NCBI RefSeq assembly: GCF_030413635.1
Contig: NZ_CP129235.1
Span: forward strand, 3,348,001 to 3,412,000
DNA length: 64,000 nucleotides
Direction: 5' to 3'
Origin: Planococcus shenhongbingii
GTDB lineage: Bacteria; Bacillota; Bacilli; Bacillales_A; Planococcaceae
Below are positions 60,057 to 64,000 of this stretch, piece after piece. The translations under genes and the position numbers were made by a program. The notes beneath the pieces were generated by a model, which was not told the DNA's origin, ran no database searches, and saw nothing but the letters and a program-made list of their open reading frames with translations. Position 1 is the first letter of the stretch; each line of letters begins with the position of its first letter.

Positions 60057-60902
60057 TCACTTCATCGTAGTCGTTTGATGCCGGCTTGCATGGCAGTTCA
60101 AATTTACTGCCACCGGCAAAGCTGCAATGTGGCAGGACTCCACTTCCACTTTCACGTCCAATGCTGTCGTGCTCCCTCCCATTCCTTGTGGGCCGATTCC
60201 GAGCCGGTTGATTTCGTTCAGCAGCTCTTCTTCGAGTTCAGCGATAGCCGGGTCTTCGTGCCGTTCCCCGACCGGGCGGAACAATGATTTTTTTGCCAGA
60301 TACGTACAGCGCTCGAAGTTCCCTCCGATTCCAATTCCCACTACCAGCGGCGGACAGGCATTTGGCCCGGCCACTTTGACGATTGATAAGATATAGTCTT
60401 TAGCCCCTTCGATGCCATCGGAAGGTTTAAGCATCTTCATCGCACTCATATTTTCCGCGCCTCCGCCTTTTGCAGTCATGTGAAGTGTCAATTCATCGCC
60501 TTCCACCAATTCAAGATGGACAATTGCCGGTGTATTATTGCCTGTATTTTTCCTGTTCAGCGGATTGTAGATCATAGAATTCCGCAAATACCCTTCATCA
60601 TAGCCTTTGGCTACCCCTTCGTTAATTGCGTCGACTAAGCTGCCGCCCGTCACATGGCAGTCCTGTCCCAGCTCTACAATAAAAACGGCTGTTCCAGTAT
60701 CCTGGCACATCGGAACACGCTCGGTTTTTGCAATATCAGCGTTTTCAATCAGCTGGGTCAGAACTTCTTTCCCGGTTTCCGACTTTTCGGCTGACAATGC
60801 TTTTTTGAAAGCACTGTAGACATCATCTCCAAGGTCGTAATTGGCTCTTTTACACATATCACTGACTTCATCTACAATTGCCTGGTACTGAATTTCTCTC
60901 AT
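60057..60902 (-). CDS. Class I fumarase / L-tartrate dehydratase, alpha subunit
   Basis: A 281-residue 4Fe-4S hydratase subunit. The three cluster cysteines are conserved in PMCQDTGTAVF (about C65), AGPNACPPLVVGIGIGG and LNCHASRH near the C-terminus; KGGGAENMSAMKML binds substrate. Two-subunit forms include L-tartrate dehydratase TtdAB, mesaconase and archaeal-type fumarase. It overlaps the thioesterase gene by four bases (ATGA), with GAGGAGGAG inside that gene. Confidence 0.93.
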   Translation of the reverse strand: MREIQYQAIVDEVSDMCKRANYDLGDDVYSAFKKALSAEKSETGKEVLTQLIENADIAKTERVPMCQDTGTAVFIVELGQDCHVTGGSLVDAINEGVAKGYDEGYLRNSMIYNPLNRKNTGNNTPAIVHLELVEGDELTLHMTAKGGGAENMSAMKMLKPSDGIEGAKDYILSIVKVAGPNACPPLVVGIGIGGNFERCTYLAKKSLFRPVGERHEDPAIAELEEELLNEINRLGIGPQGMGGSTTALDVKVEVESCHIAALPVAVNLNCHASRHQTTTMK

Positions 60903-61426
60903 GGTTTCTCCTCCTCTTGCCTTTTCCGGGAGCTGGTGATATAAAAAGTGCCAAGAGCTTTTGCAACTAGTTTCCCTTGTTCATCTGTTACCGCACATTC
61001 AGAGACTACAGTGCTTTTTCCACGCCGTAAAATTATTGGAGAAGCAATCAGCCGGGAACCTTGCCCTTTTTCGATGAAATTGACTTTCAGTTCCAATGTC
61101 AGTACTTTTTGTCCTTCTTCTACATCTTGTAAAATACTAAAACCAATTGCCACATCTGCCAGTGTGTAGATAGCTCCTCCTTGAGCAACGCCATAAGTAT
61201 TAGCGTTTTGCAGACCAAGCTTCATTTCGGAAGTGCCGTCCTGATTTTGGGTAATCCCCAGAAACCTGCCTAAAAAATGCATCGGTACGGCATTTGGATG
61301 ATCCTGCGAAATTTCCTGATCCTGATAGAGGGACAAGAGATGAGCCATTTCATTGAGTTCGTGATCTTTCAATGAATTTAATTTTTTTTGTATCGATTTC
61401 ATTTGTTCATTTCTTTTATCAATCAT
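60899..61426 (-). CDS. PaaI-family hotdog thioesterase
   Basis: A 175-residue protein with a charged N-terminal helix of about 50 residues, then a hotdog domain: NTYGVAQGGAIYTLADVAIGFSIL contains the PaaI-type catalytic Asp, followed by VLTLELKVNFIEKGQGSRLIA. It would release CoA from a blocked or dead-end acyl-CoA, as PaaI does in phenylacetate breakdown. GAGGGAG precedes the ATG. Coupled to the dehydratase alpha gene. Its presence supports a CoA-ester pathway in this cluster. Confidence 0.87.
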   Translation of the reverse strand: MIDKRNEQMKSIQKKLNSLKDHELNEMAHLLSLYQDQEISQDHPNAVPMHFLGRFLGITQNQDGTSEMKLGLQNANTYGVAQGGAIYTLADVAIGFSILQDVEEGQKVLTLELKVNFIEKGQGSRLIASPIILRRGKSTVVSECAVTDEQGKLVAKALGTFYITSSRKRQEEEKP

Positions 61427-61455
61427 CGGTTCTCCCTCTTTGCTGTTGGGATATG

Positions 61456-62796
61456 TTATAAAGTGACCATTACTTTTTCGATATTTTCAACCTTTTCCAG
61501 TTCCAATAAATCATCAGCTATCTGCTGCCTCTTTTGTTCCGGATACTTGCTTGTCATGTTCAGGAATTTATCCCGGAGTTCTTGGGCCGTTACGGCGTTT
61601 TCGGGATCCCCTTTTGGAAAATCCGTTTGTTTCCTGACCGTTTCTCCATTAGCCAAGCGAACTTCAACGGCCGCACCCCACTGCTTTGGATAACTGGCAT
61701 CAATTTGCGGATCGGTAACCACTTTGACTTTTTTCAATAACTGGCGGATTTCCTCGTTCCATAACATGGAGTCGCTGAAATCATCCAATGTGGCGCTTCC
61801 TTTCAATAACGCAAGCGCTGAACAAAATTGCAGGCTGAACTTTGCTGCATACTGCGTTTTCGGGTTATCATTGTCCGTAATATTAAGGGCCACTTGGTAA
61901 GACTGTACGGTAACCGACTCAATTTCTTCAAGCGCAGGATGGCGTTCATTGAAAATATCAATCAATAAATCAACCGCATGGTGAGTATGGCGGCAAGAAG
62001 CATGGATTTTGAATGAATTTTCCATGATCTTAAATTCTTCACCTAATCCTTCCGTAATACGAGAAACGTCGTATTCCTCACTCATCGCCTTGAAAAATCC
62101 ACGGTTTCCTTCCAGGATTTTCTGGGGGCCAGTAAAGCCTTTTTGTGCCAATAGCGCAGCCAATAATCCATTCATTGCGGCTTTGCCCGTGTGAAGCTGT
62201 TTCGTCATAGCACCATCTTCGATAAATTCCCACAGACCGGCTGCCTGGGTGCCTGCATTTCCAAGAGCGGCAATTGTTTGCTCGACTGTTAAATCCAGAA
62301 GCTTGGCAGCGGCGATTGCCGCACCGAAAGTTCCGCATGTTGCCGTGTTATGCCAATAATAATAATGTGAAGGCGAAACGGCTTCACCAATTCTGAAGCA
62401 AACTTCATAACCGGCAACGACCGCCGCAATCAGCTCTTTCCCAGATATTTCTTTCCACTCTGCCACTGCAAGTGCGGCTGGAATCACAACTGTCGCAGCA
62501 TGGATAATCGACCCTTTATGAATGTCGTCCAACTCCATCACATGACTTGCCGCTCCGTTTACCAATGCCGCATTTAAAATAGATGACCGGCCTCCGGTCA
62601 CAAGGTGAGCCTGTTCCGCTCCCCCCATTTCCTTCGCTAACTCGCTGATCATTTGAACGGGCACTTTCTCCGAACCCGCAATAGCTGATCCAAAATAGTC
62701 CAGAATGCAGAGTTTCGTAAACTCGACTACTTCTGCCGGCAACTTTTCATACGTCAGCCCTAAGCTGTATTCCGCTAATTTTTTGCTAAGCTCCAT
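61456..62796 (-). CDS. MmgE/PrpD-family protein
   Basis: A 446-residue protein of the family that includes 2-methylcitrate dehydratase PrpD and cis-aconitate decarboxylase. Marks are NGAASHVMELDDIHKGSIIHAATVVIPAALAVAE, HNTATCGTFGAAIAAAKLL, QLHTGKAAMNGLLAALLAQKGFTGPQKILEG and FKIHASCRHTHHAVD. Members dehydrate or decarboxylate tricarboxylic acids. No prpB/prpC lies nearby, so the methylcitrate cycle is not indicated. AAAGGAG precedes the ATG. Confidence 0.9.
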   Translation of the reverse strand: MELSKKLAEYSLGLTYEKLPAEVVEFTKLCILDYFGSAIAGSEKVPVQMISELAKEMGGAEQAHLVTGGRSSILNAALVNGAASHVMELDDIHKGSIIHAATVVIPAALAVAEWKEISGKELIAAVVAGYEVCFRIGEAVSPSHYYYWHNTATCGTFGAAIAAAKLLDLTVEQTIAALGNAGTQAAGLWEFIEDGAMTKQLHTGKAAMNGLLAALLAQKGFTGPQKILEGNRGFFKAMSEEYDVSRITEGLGEEFKIMENSFKIHASCRHTHHAVDLLIDIFNERHPALEEIESVTVQSYQVALNITDNDNPKTQYAAKFSLQFCSALALLKGSATLDDFSDSMLWNEEIRQLLKKVKVVTDPQIDASYPKQWGAAVEVRLANGETVRKQTDFPKGDPENAVTAQELRDKFLNMTSKYPEQKRQQIADDLLELEKVENIEKVMVTL

Positions 62797-62873
62797 TTTT
62801 TCGGCTCCTTTTCTAATAAGTAAGGATGTTCAGCCTCTCTCAAAAGACTTCTGCTAAAATAGCATTTATTCAG

Positions 62874-63668
62874 CTATTTCCCTTGCCATTGCGGTTTCCG
62901 TTTTTCGTTGAACGCAAGAACTCCTTCTTGCCGGTCTTCTGAATTGGCACATTTATAGTACTGGTCGAGTTCAATGACCAAAGCTGTATTGAGGTCTGTT
63001 TCAAGTCCGGTATTGATTGATTTCTTAATGGACTTCAGTGAAAGAGGTGCATTTTTCGCGATTTCTTTGGCAATTTCCAAAGTGCCCTGGAGCAATTCTT
63101 CTTTCGTGAAGACCCCGTTCAAAATTCCGGCTTCCAATGCTTTATCAGCTGTTATCTGATTTCCTCTAAACAAAAATTCTTTGGCCAGGCCGACAGGAAT
63201 TGTTCTCGGCAAAAGCTGAGTTCCTCCAACTCCCGGGATAATTCCCAGTGTCACTTCAGGCAGCCCCATTTTCGCATGGTCTGCGGCGTACCGCAGGTCA
63301 CAGCTTAAGAGCATCTCCATTCCACCGCCCAAAGCAAAGCCATTTACTGCTGCTATGACCGGATACGGGAAATTTCGAAGCTGCCCGTAGGCATCTTCAA
63401 AGATGTCGTGCTGCTGTTTCCATTGCTCATTGGTCATTCCTTTTCGTTCTTTTAAATCCGCTCCTGCACAGAAACTTTTTTCTCCGGATGCGGTTAAAAC
63501 CAAGACACGCAAATCAGGCTTTGTCTGCAAAAACTTCAAGCATTCAATCAGTTCAATGCCCATCAATGTATTTAATGAGTTCATCGCGTCAGGGCGGTTC
63601 AGTTGCAAGATATACACGTTTTCAGAAACATATTCCTCGTTCAGTAAAATCGTCTGCCAGTCTGCCAT
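62874..63668 (-). CDS. Enoyl-CoA hydratase/isomerase family protein
   Basis: A 264-residue crotonase. The oxyanion-hole segments are SFCAGADLKERKGM and NGFALGGGMEMLLSCDLRYAA, and both catalytic Glu residues are present (GGGMEM and LPEVTLGIIPGVGGTQLLPR), so hydratase rather than mere isomerase activity is expected. It resembles B. subtilis YngF, a methylglutaconyl-CoA-hydratase-like member. Directly upstream is an HMG-CoA lyase (YngG-like) gene, the same pairing as in the yng leucine-degradation operon. GGAGG precedes the ATG. Confidence 0.9.
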   Translation of the reverse strand: MADWQTILLNEEYVSENVYILQLNRPDAMNSLNTLMGIELIECLKFLQTKPDLRVLVLTASGEKSFCAGADLKERKGMTNEQWKQQHDIFEDAYGQLRNFPYPVIAAVNGFALGGGMEMLLSCDLRYAADHAKMGLPEVTLGIIPGVGGTQLLPRTIPVGLAKEFLFRGNQITADKALEAGILNGVFTKEELLQGTLEIAKEIAKNAPLSLKSIKKSINTGLETDLNTALVIELDQYYKCANSEDRQEGVLAFNEKRKPQWQGK

Positions 63669-63720
63669 AATTCAGCCTCCCGTATTTATTTAGTTGAACT
63701 ATTTCATTTGCAATTATTTT

Positions 63721-64000
63721 TCAGCTGCTCGGCACCGGATATTTACGGTCAGAAGGTCCGGCTTTCAAAAGATAACTCGATGTTCGATGCTCTACAATCT
63801 TTTCCAGAGCTGAAGAAGCTTTTAATAACCCATCTAGCGACAAGTCGGTCTCGATCCCCATATGGTGAAGCATATGGACAACATCTTCTGTACAGACATT
63901 TCCAGTTGCACCTGGTGCAAATGGACAGCCGCCAAGTCCACCAAGCGAAGTATCAAAGCTGTCAATGCCCGCTTGCAGGCTCGCCAGAATATTTGAAAGC
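63721..64000 (-). CDS. Hydroxymethylglutaryl-CoA lyase, C-terminal part (cut by the window edge)
   Basis: The last 92 residues of a lyase that splits HMG-CoA into acetoacetate and acetyl-CoA. The conserved GGLGGCPFAPGATGN with the catalytic-loop Cys and CTEDVVHMLHHMGIETD are unmistakable for the HMG-CoA lyase/YngG family; it ends RKYPVPSS. The start lies beyond position 64000. It is 52 bases upstream of the enoyl-CoA hydratase gene and in the same operon. Related lyases can act on citramalyl-CoA or methyl-branched analogues, so the substrate is open. Confidence 0.9.
   Translation of the reverse strand, partial: LSNILASLQAGIDSFDTSLGGLGGCPFAPGATGNVCTEDVVHMLHHMGIETDLSLDGLLKASSALEKIVEHRTSSYLLKAGPSDRKYPVPSS

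Noticed and set aside
61456..62796. Methylcitrate-cycle locus based on the PrpD-like protein
   Set aside because: No methylcitrate synthase or methylisocitrate lyase gene is present in the window.
1..64000. CRISPR arrays, rRNA, tRNA genes, integrase or transposase genes
   Set aside because: None seen: no regularly spaced identical repeats, no tRNA-like cloverleaf or CCA ends recognised, no mobile-element enzymes among the proteins.

Overview
The window is chromosomal DNA of a low-to-moderate GC Gram-positive bacterium, most likely a Planococcaceae member (Planococcus/Planomicrobium-like). The reasons are strong AGGAGG-type ribosome sites, frequent GTG/TTG starts, lipobox substrate-binding proteins, SigB/LexA/MhqR/CcpA-type sites of the Bacillus kind, a T-box leader, an oxygenase-only nitric oxide synthase, and YmfJ-, YwbE-, YsnF-, YolD- and YwrC/D/A/B-like proteins. 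The genus is an inference from protein character, not a database result. No rRNA, tRNA, CRISPR array, prophage or intact transposon was seen.

Layout. 0-11 kb is housekeeping and stress genes: a DUF3243 protein, an MFS pump, a UvrD-like helicase, a YsnF-like stress protein with a SigB-type promoter, a lipoprotein, glutaminase, an MhqD-like hydrolase with an MhqR-type operator, Hsp33 and an Rrf2 regulator. 11-20 kb is one long minus-strand unit: two peptide permeases, a binding lipoprotein, two ATPases, a gamma-glutamyltranspeptidase and a chromate-transporter pair, preceded by an Lrp regulator. It extends the B. subtilis ywrC-ywrD-ywrA-ywrB neighbourhood with a whole importer and suggests uptake and cleavage of gamma-glutamyl peptides such as glutathione. 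20-35 kb holds scattered enzymes (pirin, patatin, SRAP, racemase, MFS, HD hydrolase, CNNM/CorC protein, SOS-controlled YolD, YihY, methyltransferase, M19 dipeptidase plus C26 amidohydrolase, PBP4-type peptidase). 35-41 kb is a complete ribose operon rbsR-K-D-A-C-B with a textbook promoter and a 14-bp palindromic operator that also fits a cre. 41-51 kb holds a dicarboxylate symporter, a TetR/quinone-reductase pair, a YebC-type regulator, an SDR, nos plus a small partner ORF, a HAD phosphatase, and a serine-biosynthesis pair (serA plus class V aminotransferase) under a T-box leader.

51.5-64 kb is the most unusual region: a long minus-strand catabolic cluster. It combines tartrate-type enzymes (TtuC/DmlA-like dehydrogenase, a two-subunit class I fumarase/L-tartrate dehydratase, a beta-hydroxyacid dehydrogenase, a GntR/FCD regulator, a DASS carboxylate transporter and a broken remnant of an enolase-superfamily, D-tartrate-dehydratase-like gene). 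It adds CoA-dependent enzymes (CaiB/BaiF CoA-transferase, acyl-CoA dehydrogenase, enoyl-CoA hydratase, PaaI thioesterase, MmgE/PrpD protein, and an HMG-CoA lyase cut by the window edge). The substrate is probably a hydroxylated or branched dicarboxylic acid, but it cannot be fixed from sequence.

Non-coding structure of note: a family of hairpin-rich ~120-bp intergenic repeats, with two full and two partial copies, one of them lodged between the T-box terminator and its gene; a GC-rich inverted-repeat element at 521-877 bracketed by a duplicated 30-bp terminator; and a degenerate 21-bp tandem repeat at 34701-34777.
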